DNA of 60,000 bases from Roseovarius sp. MMSF_3281 (GTDB lineage Bacteria > Pseudomonadota > Alphaproteobacteria > Rhodobacterales > Rhodobacteraceae), in the NCBI RefSeq assembly GCF_030733685.1, contig NZ_JASHIM010000007.1, forward strand, positions 1-60,000, given 5' to 3'. A model generated the notes under the pieces. The model was not told the DNA's origin and did no database searches. It saw only the letters and a list, made by a program, of their open reading frames with translations. Shown here piece by piece: positions 1 through 8,184 of the stretch. The translations under genes were made by a program, and so were the position numbers. The stretch's first letter is position 1, and the number at the start of each line of letters is the position of its first letter.

Positions 1-92
1 GCGGCGCCGAGGGTAACCGCCGTGGCCATCAGCAGCGCAACCAGAAGAAGGGACGCCTTTGGCCTTTGCTTGCATGTTTCCACGGCGGTCAT
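1..92 (-). CDS. Partial gene, probable NirV-type protein (N-terminus only)
   Basis: Only the first 30 or so codons lie in the window; the gene runs off the left edge. The ATG at 92 sits 17 bp after the nirK stop on the same strand, so it is probably co-transcribed with nirK. The N-terminus has basic residues (CKQRPK) followed by a hydrophobic stretch (LLLVALLMATAV), as in a signal peptide or membrane anchor. In alphaproteobacteria nirK is often followed by nirV, a formylglycine-generating-enzyme-like protein, and the assignment rests on that position alone. Nothing of the catalytic domain is visible. Confidence 0.5.
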   Translation of the reverse strand, partial: MTAVETCKQRPKASLLLVALLMATAVTLGA

Positions 93-109
93 TCGTCAGA
101 TCCGTTGGG

Positions 110-1327
110 TCAGGTTGTGAAGGGCCGTGGTGCCACGACCTGTTCCATCAGGGTGTTGTCCCACTCGCCCTCGACGACGAAGTGCGCGGTTCCGCCCAGC
201 ATCGCGCCGATGATCAGGTTGTGGTTCACGTAGGCATAGACGCCCGGCTGTTCGAAGGTGTACATCGCCGCCGCAGCACTGCCGCCGCGCACGAACCATG
301 TTTCCATGCCGGTCAGGGGTTGATCGGTGAAGGAGCTTTCCCAGACATAGTTGCCGTGACCGCCGATCAGGTGCGGGCGGCTGTCGACGTTGCACGAGTT
401 ATGCACCATCAGGACGGTTTCACCGACCTTGGCCTTGAGGGCATTTTCGCCTGTCAGGGCACCGACCGCGCCGTTAAAGACCTGGTGGGTCGGGGTGAGG
501 GTGCGCATCGCCTCGAGGCTGTCGGCATAGTCGTCCCCGGCGGCGGCATAGGTCTTGTAGTCGCCGTTTTCGTCCATCGGCAGGTAGTAGTCCTGTTCGC
601 CGATGTAGGCGATACTGTCATAGCGCAGCGGATTGCCTTGGGCATCCTTCAGGCCGTCGCGCGGCAGCACCATGATGGCCCCGTTCATGCCGTGGGCGAC
701 GTGGTAGGGGATCATCGCGCCGCCGGGGGCGCAGTGATAGGTGAAGCAGCCCGGTTTCGTGGCCTTCCAGCGCAGCACGCATTCCTCGCCGGGGTAAACA
801 TGGGTCAGGCCACCGCCGCCCAGCGCACCGGTGGAGGCGTGGAAGTCGATGTTGTGTTCCATCATCGAGCTTTCGGGGTTGCGCATGGTGAGTTCGATCA
901 TGTCGCCCTCGTGGCAGATGATCAGCGGGCCGGGGACCGAGCCGTTGTAGGTCAGTGCCCAGACGCTTGCGCCGGTGTCTTCGTCGACCACCATCAGGCG
1001 TTCCTCGGTGACCATGGTGATCTCGATGATTTTCGGCCCGCCGGTGGCGACCTGTTCGTGTTCGGGGGCGAAGGGGGGTGCCACGAGGTCCTGTTTGACG
1101 CGGGTATAGCCCGACAGGTCGGCGGGTTTCGCGGTGCTTTCGGCGGGTTGATCGGCCGCCGCCTTGTGCAGGCTGCGCGACACCGCGTCGGCCTTCAGCG
1201 GCTGAGGCGCGCGGCGCGCGGCGAAGGCGCCTGCGCCGCTCATGGCGGCGGCCCCGGCCAGCAGCGACCCGCGCAGGACGTTGCGGCGGCTTGTTGGCAT
1301 GAGACCTGGGTTGATGAACTTGGTCAT
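110..1327 (-). CDS. nirK: Copper-containing nitrite reductase NirK
   Basis: Reduces nitrite to nitric oxide in the periplasm. The 405-residue product starts with a twin-arginine signal (SRRNVLRGS, residues 13-21) and an Ala-rich h-region. Two cupredoxin domains follow. Copper ligands are visible: His158 and His163 with the catalytic Asp161 (EHNIDFH), then His198-Cys199 (YHCAPGG), His209 and Met214. The Cys-to-His loop, [11 protein letters not shown], is one residue longer than in the Achromobacter-type enzymes I remember. A pseudoazurin gene lies 54 bp upstream on the same strand and is the likely electron donor. A TTG-N8-CAA box upstream of pseudoazurin suggests NnrR control of the pair. Confidence 0.97.
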   Translation of the reverse strand: MTKFINPGLMPTSRRNVLRGSLLAGAAAMSGAGAFAARRAPQPLKADAVSRSLHKAAADQPAESTAKPADLSGYTRVKQDLVAPPFAPEHEQVATGGPKIIEITMVTEERLMVVDEDTGASVWALTYNGSVPGPLIICHEGDMIELTMRNPESSMMEHNIDFHASTGALGGGGLTHVYPGEECVLRWKATKPGCFTYHCAPGGAMIPYHVAHGMNGAIMVLPRDGLKDAQGNPLRYDSIAYIGEQDYYLPMDENGDYKTYAAAGDDYADSLEAMRTLTPTHQVFNGAVGALTGENALKAKVGETVLMVHNSCNVDSRPHLIGGHGNYVWESSFTDQPLTGMETWFVRGGSAAAAMYTFEQPGVYAYVNHNLIIGAMLGGTAHFVVEGEWDNTLMEQVVAPRPFTT

Positions 1328-1381
1328 TCTCTTTCTCCTGGGTGTGGGGGCGCGGAGGCAGGATTTGCACGCGCCCGGGCG

Positions 1382-1813
1382 TCACATGTTGCTGAGCTGG
1401 TCCTCGAAACGGGCCTTGGCGCGTTTCGGCACACGGCCTTCGAGGAAGTTGTCGGGCACCTCCACGTCACCGACGGCGATGGTCATCACCATGCCCATGG
1501 CGTAGTGCGGTTTGCAGATCACGCCGTAGACCCCTTCGGTATCGAGCGTGACGGAGATCTCTTCGTTGATCTTGCCTTTGAAGCCTTCCGCCCCCTCGGG
1601 GAGCATGCCACCCAGGGTTTCGGCGTTATGGCCCTTGTCGGCGGCGACGAAATTGATCGTGTCGCCGGGCGCGGCCTGTACGAAGGCCGGTTCGAACACC
1701 ATGCGGTCGCCATCGGTGCCCTTGTTGAGCATCTTGACTTCGAATGTTTCGGCGAAGGCGGCGCCGCCCATCAGGACCGCGAGAGCCAGGCCGGTTGCCA
1801 CAGTGCGGATCAT
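1382..1813 (-). CDS. Pseudoazurin (periplasmic blue copper protein)
   Basis: Small type-1 copper electron carrier of 143 residues, expected to pass electrons to NirK. A Sec signal peptide covers residues 1-21 (cleavage near AFA-ETF). The mature start ETFEVKMLNKG is typical of pseudoazurins. Copper ligands fit the family: His62 (GHNAET), Cys100, His103 and Met108 (CKPHYAMGM). The gene is first in a minus-strand unit with nirK and the nirV-like gene. An NnrR-type box at 1880-1893 lies about 70 bp upstream of its ATG, in the region shared with the divergent regulator. Confidence 0.96.
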   Translation of the reverse strand: MIRTVATGLALAVLMGGAAFAETFEVKMLNKGTDGDRMVFEPAFVQAAPGDTINFVAADKGHNAETLGGMLPEGAEGFKGKINEEISVTLDTEGVYGVICKPHYAMGMVMTIAVGDVEVPDNFLEGRVPKRAKARFEDQLSNM

Positions 1814-1879
1814 TTCAATCTTCCTTTCAGATCGTTGTTGCGATTGAAACCAAGACTAACGGATCAGGCGCGAGGCAAT

Positions 1880-1893
1880 TTGCTCTGGCACAA
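1880..1893. promoter_or_regulatory. NnrR/Dnr-type binding site
   Basis: TTGCTCTGGCACAA fits the TTG-N8-CAA core of CRP/FNR-family nitrogen-oxide regulators. It lies between the divergent starts of pseudoazurin (1813) and the regulator (1961), about 70 bp from each, and could serve both. A second, better site is at 2946-2959. Binding is inferred. Confidence 0.6.
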
Positions 1894-1960
1894 ACTTCTG
1901 TGCGATTGGCGGGGGATCATTTGTTGGTTTCACGGCGCGAAATGTGGCAATGAGGGCGAT

Positions 1961-2677
1961 ATGACCGCATCCTCTTCGCGCAAGACCCTGCCGCGGCTCG
2001 ACGAGAGCTTGCTGACGCATCTGCCGCCGTTTTCGCGCCTCGACAAACGCCAGATCCGTGCGATCCTCGATCTTGCGTCGTCGCGGCGCTATGACGAGGG
2101 CACGGCGATCTTTCAGGAAGGGCATCCGGCCGAACGTTTCTATATGCTGCTGGACGGGTATGTGCGCGTCGTGCGGGTGACCCCGACCGGCGAGCAGGTC
2201 ACCGCGCTGCACATCCCTGCCGGGCAGCTTCTGGGCATTGCCCGCGCGATCGGGCGCGACACCTACCCGGCCACGGCGATGACCGCCTCGGAGGCGCTGG
2301 CGCTGAGCTGGCCCATGCGGCTTTGGGACAGGTTTACCGCCGATTACGACGGTTTCGCGACTGAAAGCTACAAGACCTTGGGCCACCGATTGGGAGAGGT
2401 GCACAACCGGGTTGTGGAAATGGCCACCCAACAGGTCGAGCAACGGGTCGCCAATGCGCTTTTGCGCCTGATCAACCAGACGGGCCGCAACGTGGAAAAC
2501 GGGATCGAGATTGATTTTCCGATCACCCGCCAAGACCTTTCGGAACTGACGGCCACGACCCTGCACACGGTCAGCCGCCTTTTGAGCAGTTGGGAAAAAC
2601 AGGGGCTGGTCGAAAGCAGGCGCAAGCGGATCGTGGTGCGCGACCCTCACGCGCTGGTCGTGCTTGCCCAGAAATAG
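1961..2677 (+). CDS. nnrR: CRP/FNR-family nitrogen-oxide regulator (NnrR/Dnr type)
   Basis: 238 residues. A cyclic-nucleotide-binding-like sensor domain spans about residues 20-140 (FQEGHPAERFYMLLDGYVRV). A CRP-type winged helix follows, with recognition region ITRQDLSELTATTLHTVSR at about 185-203. The N-terminus lacks the FNR iron-sulfur cysteines, so this is not FnrP; with nirK on one side and nor on the other it is most likely the NO-responsive NnrR/Dnr. The ATG at 1961 follows GAGGGCGAT. The same frame stays open far upstream, antisense to nirK, but that extension is not coding. It probably activates pseudoazurin-nirK and norCBQD through the two boxes found here. Confidence 0.88.
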   Translation: MTASSSRKTLPRLDESLLTHLPPFSRLDKRQIRAILDLASSRRYDEGTAIFQEGHPAERFYMLLDGYVRVVRVTPTGEQVTALHIPAGQLLGIARAIGRDTYPATAMTASEALALSWPMRLWDRFTADYDGFATESYKTLGHRLGEVHNRVVEMATQQVEQRVANALLRLINQTGRNVENGIEIDFPITRQDLSELTATTLHTVSRLLSSWEKQGLVESRRKRIVVRDPHALVVLAQK

Positions 2678-2683
2678 GCCCGG

Positions 2684-2896
2684 TCAGGCCAGACCGGCGG
2701 CGCGCATCAGTTCGGCCAGGAACAATTCCTCGTCCAGTTGATATTCGGCGCAGGCATCCGTCACGGTGTGAAACGGGCTGACCAGGCATCCGACGCAAAG
2801 CATCCTGTGCCGCATGAAGACGCTTATCGTTTGCGGCCACTCGCGCATCAGGTCTTCCAGGGGCAGGTCGGGATCGTCCAAGCGGGCACGGGCCAT
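2684..2896 (-). CDS. DUF1858 mini-protein, divergent from norC
   Basis: A 70-residue protein with a strong ribosome site (AAAGGAGG) before the ATG at 2896. Its body (LEDLMREWPQTISVFMRHRM, then CVGC, then a short acidic helix) matches the DUF1858 redox-disulfide domain often found beside hybrid-cluster or nitrogen-oxide genes. Visible cysteines are the CVGC pair and one further Cys in the TDACAEY segment. It is divergent from norC and shares the NnrR box at 2946-2959, so expression under denitrifying conditions is likely. Biochemical function is unknown to me. Confidence 0.85.
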   Translation of the reverse strand: MARARLDDPDLPLEDLMREWPQTISVFMRHRMLCVGCLVSPFHTVTDACAEYQLDEELFLAELMRAAGLA

Positions 2897-2945
2897 GGCG
2901 CACCTCCTTTCGGCAACCACCCTAGGCGGCAAATCGCGGCAAACA

Positions 2946-2959
2946 TTGTGCTGGCGCAA
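2946..2959. promoter_or_regulatory. NnrR/Dnr-type binding site upstream of norC
   Basis: TTGTGCTGGCGCAA is a near-symmetric TTG-N8-CAA box centred about 65 bp before the norC start codon and about 56 bp before the divergent DUF1858 start. Symmetry (TTGTG/CGCAA) is better than at 1880-1893. Confidence 0.68.
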
Positions 2960-3017
2960 ACTTCGGTGCCGGGCGGATCGCTAGGAAGGGGTGTCCCGAC
3001 CTAAAGGAGGCCGCAAC

Positions 3018-3470
3018 ATGGCTGAAATTCTAACGAAATCGCGGGCGCGCAATATCTTCTACGGGGGCTCGATTTTCTTTGTCGTGGTCTTCGTGGGGAT
3101 GACCGTCCATTCGCACCGTTACGTGGTGCAGACCTCGACCGCCGGTATGGAACTGAGCGATGAGGTGGTTCACGGCAAGCACGTTTGGGAAAAACATTCC
3201 TGCATCAATTGCCATAGCCTGCATGGCGAAGGCGCCTATTTCGCGCCCGAGCTTGGCAACGTCATGACCCGTTGGGGTGTGCAGGACAGCCCCGAGGACG
3301 CGTTCTGGATGCTCAAGGGCTGGATCGAAAGCCAGCCCAGCGGCATCGAGGGACGCCGCCAGATGCCCGCCTATGACATGACCGACGAAGACCTTCGCGG
3401 CCTTGCCGAGTTCCTGCGCTGGGCCGATCAGACAGACACCCAGGGCTGGCCGCCCAATGACGCCGGATAA
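3018..3470 (+). CDS. norC: Nitric oxide reductase subunit C
   Basis: Membrane-anchored cytochrome c subunit that feeds electrons to NorB. The 150-residue product has one N-terminal transmembrane helix (about residues 13-31) and a single heme c site CINCH at 62-66, with Met116 (RRQMPAYDM) as likely distal ligand. The ATG at 3018 follows a perfect AAAGGAGG; an upstream in-frame start at 2991 would precede that ribosome site and is rejected. First gene of norCBQD, 12 bp before norB, with an NnrR box upstream. Confidence 0.97.
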   Translation: MAEILTKSRARNIFYGGSIFFVVVFVGMTVHSHRYVVQTSTAGMELSDEVVHGKHVWEKHSCINCHSLHGEGAYFAPELGNVMTRWGVQDSPEDAFWMLKGWIESQPSGIEGRRQMPAYDMTDEDLRGLAEFLRWADQTDTQGWPPNDAG

Positions 3471-3482
3471 GGAGGCGAAGCA

Positions 3483-4832
3483 ATGAAATACGAATCTCAG
3501 AAAGTGGCGTATTGGTACATCCTTGCCTCGCTGGCGCTTTTCGGCGTTCAGGTGGCGGGCGGACTTTTGGCGGGGTGGATCTATGTCTCGCCCAATTTCC
3601 TGTCGGAGGTGTTGCCGTTCAACGTGATCCGGATGATCCACACCAACGCATTGATCGTCTGGCTGTTGCTGGGCTTTTTCGGGGCGGCCTATTTCCTTGT
3701 GCCCGAGGAATCCGAGCGCGAGATATGGTCGCCGAAACTGGCCTATCTTCAATTGATCATCCTGCTGGTGGGCACGCTGGGCGCGGTGGGGTCCTACCTT
3801 GTGGGCATCCATGGCGGGCGTGAATTTCTGGAACAGCCCCTTTGGGTGAAGTTCGGCATTCTTGTGGCCGCGCTGATTTTCCTGCTCAACATCTCGATGA
3901 CCGTTCTGGCAGGCAAGCGCACGGCGATCACCAACGTCTTGCTGATGGGGCTTTGGCTTTTGTCGCTGCTTTGGGTTTTTGCCTTTATCAACCCCGACAA
4001 CCTGTCGCTTGATAAGATGTACTGGTGGTTCGTGGTGCACCTGTGGGTCGAGGCGACATGGGAATTGGTGATGGCAGCGATCCTTGCCTTCCTGTTGCTG
4101 AAACTGACCGGCGTTGACCGCGAGGTGGTGGAAAAATGGCTTTATGTCATCGTGGCCACGGCGCTTTTCTCGGGCATCCTTGGGACCGGGCACCACTTTT
4201 ACTGGATCGGTCTGCCGGGATACTGGCAGTGGGTCGGCTCGATCTTTTCGACCTTCGAGGTGGTCCCCTTCTTCCTGATGATGTCCTTCGCCTTCGTCAT
4301 GGTCTGGAAGGGCCGCAAGAACCACCCCAACAAGGCCGCATTGCTGTGGTCGCTGGGATCGTCCACCGTGGCCTTCTTCGGCGCGGGTGTCTGGGGGTTC
4401 TTGCACACGCTGCACGGGGTGAACTTCTACAGCCACGGCACGCAGATCACCGCCGCCCACGGCCACCTTGCCTTCTATGGCGCTTACGTGGCGTTGAACC
4501 TTGCTGTCTTCAGCTATGCCATGCCGATGCTGCGGCAGCGCGCGCCTTACAACCAAGTGCTGAACATGGCGAGTTTCTGGCTGATGACCGGGGGGATGGC
4601 CTTCATGACCTTCGTGCTGACCTTTGCCGGGACCATCCAGACGCATATGCAGCGCGTGATCGGTGACTACTACATGGATGTGCAGGACAGCCTTTCGGTC
4701 TTTTACCTGATGCGCTGGGGCTCGGGCCTTGCGGTGGTGATCGGGGCGCTGTTGTTCATCTATTCGATGCTGGTTGTTCGGAAGTCCGAGGTGATCACCC
4801 CCGGCCCTGCCAACCCTGTTCCGGGAGAATGA
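3483..4832 (+). CDS. norB: Nitric oxide reductase subunit B
   Basis: Catalytic subunit of cytochrome c-dependent NO reductase, making N2O in the inner membrane. The 449-residue protein has about 12 transmembrane helices. Heme-copper-oxidase-type ligands are visible: His53 and His328 for low-spin heme b, His326 for heme b3, and His186, His237 and His238 for the FeB site. Glu190 and Glu194 (HLWVEATWELV) are the conserved glutamates near FeB. The short length, without the extra N-terminal quinol domain of qNorB, together with the adjacent norC, makes it cNorB. Confidence 0.97.
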   Translation: MKYESQKVAYWYILASLALFGVQVAGGLLAGWIYVSPNFLSEVLPFNVIRMIHTNALIVWLLLGFFGAAYFLVPEESEREIWSPKLAYLQLIILLVGTLGAVGSYLVGIHGGREFLEQPLWVKFGILVAALIFLLNISMTVLAGKRTAITNVLLMGLWLLSLLWVFAFINPDNLSLDKMYWWFVVHLWVEATWELVMAAILAFLLLKLTGVDREVVEKWLYVIVATALFSGILGTGHHFYWIGLPGYWQWVGSIFSTFEVVPFFLMMSFAFVMVWKGRKNHPNKAALLWSLGSSTVAFFGAGVWGFLHTLHGVNFYSHGTQITAAHGHLAFYGAYVALNLAVFSYAMPMLRQRAPYNQVLNMASFWLMTGGMAFMTFVLTFAGTIQTHMQRVIGDYYMDVQDSLSVFYLMRWGSGLAVVIGALLFIYSMLVVRKSEVITPGPANPVPGE

Positions 4833-4835
4833 GCC

Positions 4836-5630
4836 ATGAACATGGTAAACAAACCTACCCTGCCGTTCTATCAGCCCACGGGCCGCGAGTGCGAGTTGTT
4901 CGAAACGGCCCATGACAACGGTTTGCCCCTTCTTCTGAAGGGGCCGACCGGATGCGGCAAAACCCGCTTTGTCGAGCATATGGCGGCCCGGCTGGGCAAG
5001 CCGCTTTATACCGTGGCCTGCCATGACGACCTTAGCGCGGCGGACCTGATCGGGCGTTACCTGCTCAAGGGTGGCGAAACGGTCTGGGTCGATGGGCCTT
5101 TGACCCGCGCGGTGCGCGAGGGCGGTATCTGTTACCTTGACGAGGTGGTCGAGGCGCGCAAGGACGTCACCGTGGTTTTGCACCCGCTGACCGATACGCG
5201 GCGCAGCCTGATGATCGACCGGACGGGCGAGGAACTGGTGGCGCCCGAGGGTTTCATGCTGGTGGCGTCTTACAACCCGGGCTACCAGAATGTGCTGAAG
5301 CGCTTGAAGCCCTCCACCCGGCAGCGGTTCCTGTCGATTTCCTTCGATTTTCCCGATACCGAGACCGAGATCGCCGTGGTCGCCGCCGAAAGCCGGTTGG
5401 AGCCGGGGCGCGTGGCGCCGCTGGTGCGGTTGGCCGGGCATATCCGGCGGCTGTCGGGCATGGACTTGGAAGAAGGCGTTTCGACCCGCTTGTTGATCTA
5501 TGCCGCGACGCTGATGGCGGGCGGCATGGGGATCATCCAGGCGCTGGAGGCGGCCATCATCGAACCGCTGAGCGATGAGCCGGACGTGCAGCAGGCGCTG
5601 CGCGATCTGGTCGAAACGATCTACGGGTAA
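4836..5630 (+). CDS. norQ: NorQ, MoxR-type AAA+ ATPase
   Basis: 264-residue AAA+ ATPase required for activating NO reductase, probably FeB insertion, together with NorD. Walker A is GPTGCGKT at 36-43; Walker B is the ICYLDEVVEA segment near residue 100; sensor-1 Asn lies in VASYNPGYQ. It starts 3 bp after norB and ends 5 bp before norD, so translation is probably coupled. CbbQ and GvpN are relatives, but the nor context settles the name. Confidence 0.95.
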   Translation: MNMVNKPTLPFYQPTGRECELFETAHDNGLPLLLKGPTGCGKTRFVEHMAARLGKPLYTVACHDDLSAADLIGRYLLKGGETVWVDGPLTRAVREGGICYLDEVVEARKDVTVVLHPLTDTRRSLMIDRTGEELVAPEGFMLVASYNPGYQNVLKRLKPSTRQRFLSISFDFPDTETEIAVVAAESRLEPGRVAPLVRLAGHIRRLSGMDLEEGVSTRLLIYAATLMAGGMGIIQALEAAIIEPLSDEPDVQQALRDLVETIYG

Positions 5631-5635
5631 GCGCG

Positions 5636-7519
5636 ATGCATCTTCTTGACCTCATGGAACCGGAAGAGACCGTCGGCAACCTGTGGCATGACATGGCCAG
5701 CCGGATCGGTGCCGAGGTGAGCTATCCAGAGGCAAGTGTCACGCTTGCCTCGGTCCGGCCCAGCCTTGCGGTGCTGTTCCGGTCGCTTGGCGGGGCACCG
5801 GGGGTTGAACTGTCGGAGGTGGCGGCCACGCTGGCGGCGCATCGGCGGCCCCTGCGGCGCAAACTGGGGGCCGAGCGCGATCATGAATGGCTGGCCCGTT
5901 TCGACGGCGAGCGCCTGGCCCTGCCGCCGTTCATCGCGGCCTTTCCCGAAGAGGCGCTGAACCGCGCCGCCTATTTCTGGCTGACGGCGCTGGCGGCCTG
6001 CGCCGACATCACGGCGTTCGATTTCACGGTGGAAGGCCCCGCCCAGGACTGTGCCCAGATCCGGGCCAACATGGCGGCAGCCGATGCCGCCTATGCCGCC
6101 TGCCCCGGCTTGCGGCAGAGGTATGAAAAAATGGCAAGGCTTTGCGCCGAGGCGCGGCCCAACGTCATCCGCCCGGCGCAGGAGGCGGCGATGGAAGCCG
6201 CCATTCTTGACCAGCTTTGCGGGACGCGGCCCGCGATCAGCCCACGCGCTGCGGCGCGCGGGTACATGCCGGCGGCCCCGGTGCCGATCTGGCTGCGATT
6301 TGGCAATCCCGGCGCGGGTGCTGCGGCCAGTGGCGAGGAGGCCGACCCGGCGGCCCCGCCTCCCAATGCCGCGCAGACAAGCCGCAAGCCGGGCGAACGC
6401 AAGGATCAGGACCAGCAGAACCGCAAGGACAGTTTCATCATCCACCGGTTCGAATCGATCCTGTCCTGGGTCGAGTCGATGAACATCAACCGCAGTGTCG
6501 ATGATGACGACGACGAGAACGCCCAGAAGGCGGCCGACGACCAAGACCGGATCACCCTGTCCAAGCACGACCGCAAGGCGGCGACCCGTCTGCGCCTGCA
6601 CCTTGACCTGTCCCCCGCCGATGCCGATCACGAGGCGCTTTCTGGTGAATATACCTATGCCGAGTGGAACCACCGCAGCCGCAGCTACATGCCCGGCCAT
6701 TGCCGTGTTCTGGATGCGCCCGCGCGGCCCGGCGGCACGCCCTTCGTGCCCAATGCGCGGCGTATGCGCGAGGTGCGGCGACAGTTCGAGGCGCTGCGCC
6801 CCCGCCGGATATTGCAACCGCGGCAAGTGGATGGCAGCGAGCTTGACCTTGATGCCCTGTTGACCGCCCGCGCCGACCTTGCGGCGACGGGGCGCGGCTC
6901 GGACCGGATATGGCAATCGGCCCGGCAGACCGAGCGTGATCTTTCGGTGGGTTTTCTTATCGACACGTCGCGTTCGACAGAGGCGGCGATTGGCGACACA
7001 TCGGTGATCGAGGTTGCGCGCGAGGCCATCGCCGCGCTGGCCGGTGGCATCGACGCAGCCGGGGACCGCCTTGGCATCTGGGGGTTTTCATCGTTGCGCC
7101 GGGACCGCGTGTTCCTGACCCGTTGCAAGGGGTTCGACGCGCCGATGTCGCCCGAGATCACCGCCAATATCGGGGCGTTGAGCCCCGGCCATTACACCCG
7201 ACTTGGGGCCGCGATCCGCCATGTCGGCGCGCAACTGGCCGAGCAGCCCAGCGCACGCAAACTGTTGATCGTGTTGACCGACGGCAAGCCCAACGACCTT
7301 GACCACTATGAGGGCCAACACGGTATCGAGGACAGCCATATGGCCGTGCGCGAGGCCCGCAATGCCGGGCAGAGCCTGCATGGCATCATCATCGACGAGG
7401 ACGGGCAGGATTGGTTCGCGCGCATCTTCGGGCGCGGCGGTTTCACCCTGTTGCCCGATCCCGAACGCCTGACCCGGGCCCTGCCCGATATCTACCGCAC
7501 CCTGACACAGGAGACCTGA
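5636..7519 (+). CDS. norD: NorD, von Willebrand factor A domain protein
   Basis: 627-residue partner of NorQ in NO reductase maturation. The first 370 residues are poorly conserved, with an acidic Asp-rich run (DDDDDEN type) near residue 290. The C-terminal third is a VWA domain with the MIDAS motif DTSRS (FLIDTSRSTEAAI) near residue 442 and a later TDGKPND segment supplying the MIDAS Asp. It is soluble, with no signal peptide or membrane helix. It starts 5 bp after norQ. Confidence 0.95.
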   Translation: MHLLDLMEPEETVGNLWHDMASRIGAEVSYPEASVTLASVRPSLAVLFRSLGGAPGVELSEVAATLAAHRRPLRRKLGAERDHEWLARFDGERLALPPFIAAFPEEALNRAAYFWLTALAACADITAFDFTVEGPAQDCAQIRANMAAADAAYAACPGLRQRYEKMARLCAEARPNVIRPAQEAAMEAAILDQLCGTRPAISPRAAARGYMPAAPVPIWLRFGNPGAGAAASGEEADPAAPPPNAAQTSRKPGERKDQDQQNRKDSFIIHRFESILSWVESMNINRSVDDDDDENAQKAADDQDRITLSKHDRKAATRLRLHLDLSPADADHEALSGEYTYAEWNHRSRSYMPGHCRVLDAPARPGGTPFVPNARRMREVRRQFEALRPRRILQPRQVDGSELDLDALLTARADLAATGRGSDRIWQSARQTERDLSVGFLIDTSRSTEAAIGDTSVIEVAREAIAALAGGIDAAGDRLGIWGFSSLRRDRVFLTRCKGFDAPMSPEITANIGALSPGHYTRLGAAIRHVGAQLAEQPSARKLLIVLTDGKPNDLDHYEGQHGIEDSHMAVREARNAGQSLHGIIIDEDGQDWFARIFGRGGFTLLPDPERLTRALPDIYRTLTQET

Positions 7520-7520
7520 C

Positions 7521-7697
7521 ATGCGCGGACTGTTCCTTTCCCTTGCCACGCTTTTCGCGTCACCCGCCCTTGCCGAGGGTTTTGACCGGCCGATTCCGCA
7601 GGCGCAATCGGCCACCGCCGAATTCTGGTACGCCGTGGCCTGCATCGCCCTTGTCCTATCCATGGTGGCGGTGCAGAGACTGGTATCGCGCCGATGA
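7521..7697 (+). CDS. 58-residue single-span membrane protein after norD
   Basis: Starts 1 bp after the norD stop and overlaps the next gene by 4 bp (ATGA). A signal-like N-terminus (MRGLFLSLATLFASPALA) precedes a short soluble stretch and one transmembrane helix (FWYAVACIALVLSMVAV), ending in RLVSRR. The mature protein would be a small inner-membrane peptide with its N-terminus in the periplasm. Its place, between norD and nnrS where other genomes carry norE/norF, suggests an accessory role in NO reductase assembly or stability. I do not recognise the family. Confidence 0.7.
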   Translation: MRGLFLSLATLFASPALAEGFDRPIPQAQSATAEFWYAVACIALVLSMVAVQRLVSRR

Positions 7698-7933
7698 CCC
7701 GGCAAGGATGGTCCACCCGGCGCATCGCGCTGGCGCTTTACCCTTTCGGGGCCGGGGCGGCGGCGGTGAATGTCTTTTTCGCCTCGCTTATCTTTAGCTG
7801 GATCGGCGGGCCGGTCGCGTCGACCGCTTGGTCGATCGGGCTGGGCTGTCTTATCGGGGGGCCGGCGACGTGGTATTTCGCACGGCATATTCGCCAGCTG
7901 ATGGATGAGGCCGACGGCAAGGAGACCCCATGA
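7694..7933 (+). CDS. 79-residue two-helix membrane protein of the nor operon
   Basis: ATGA overlap with the upstream mini-gene and 4-bp overlap with the next gene, so it is firmly inside the operon. Two hydrophobic helices, roughly residues 9-35 and 38-60, are followed by a charged tail (HIRQLMDEADGKETP). Function not recognised; NorF or a CcoQ/CbaC-like helper subunit is possible from size and place only. Confidence 0.75.
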   Translation: MTRQGWSTRRIALALYPFGAGAAAVNVFFASLIFSWIGGPVASTAWSIGLGCLIGGPATWYFARHIRQLMDEADGKETP

Positions 7934-8184
7934 AAATCGACATGCAAAACGGCCAGCCGACCATAGACGCGGCAGACCTTGCGGCGCTTTTGAACCTGAC
8001 ACCCGACGAGGTGCGCGAAAGGATGCGTAGCGGGCAGATCACCAGCAAGCTGGAGATCGGCGAGGGCGAGGACGCCGGGAAAATGCGGCTTCACTTCTTT
8101 CATGATGACATGCGCCTGCGGTTGACCTGTTCCAGTGACGGAACGGTCCTCAAGACCCTGCGAACCAAGACCGGAGCAAGATGA
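7930..8184 (+). CDS. Small DUF6522-like protein of the denitrification operon
   Basis: 84 residues, soluble, no signal peptide. It has a short helical part resembling a MerR/HTH-like start (AADLAALLNLTPDEVRERM) and then strands (MRLHFFHDDMRLRLTC). This resembles DUF6522 proteins common in Rhodobacterales denitrification loci; that name is from memory and should be verified. It overlaps its neighbours by 4 bp on both sides. Role unknown. Confidence 0.72.
   Translation: MKIDMQNGQPTIDAADLAALLNLTPDEVRERMRSGQITSKLEIGEGEDAGKMRLHFFHDDMRLRLTCSSDGTVLKTLRTKTGAR

Noticed and set aside
59..1960. Long plus-strand open frame antisense to nirK and pseudoazurin, joined to the regulator gene
   Set aside because: nirK and pseudoazurin are unmistakable on the other strand; the open frame is a G+C-rich shadow. 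The regulator starts at 1961 with its own ribosome site.
3030..5441. 803-codon minus-strand frame under norC, norB and norQ
   Set aside because: Low-complexity His/Gln/Arg-rich translation typical of antisense frames; three real genes lie opposite.
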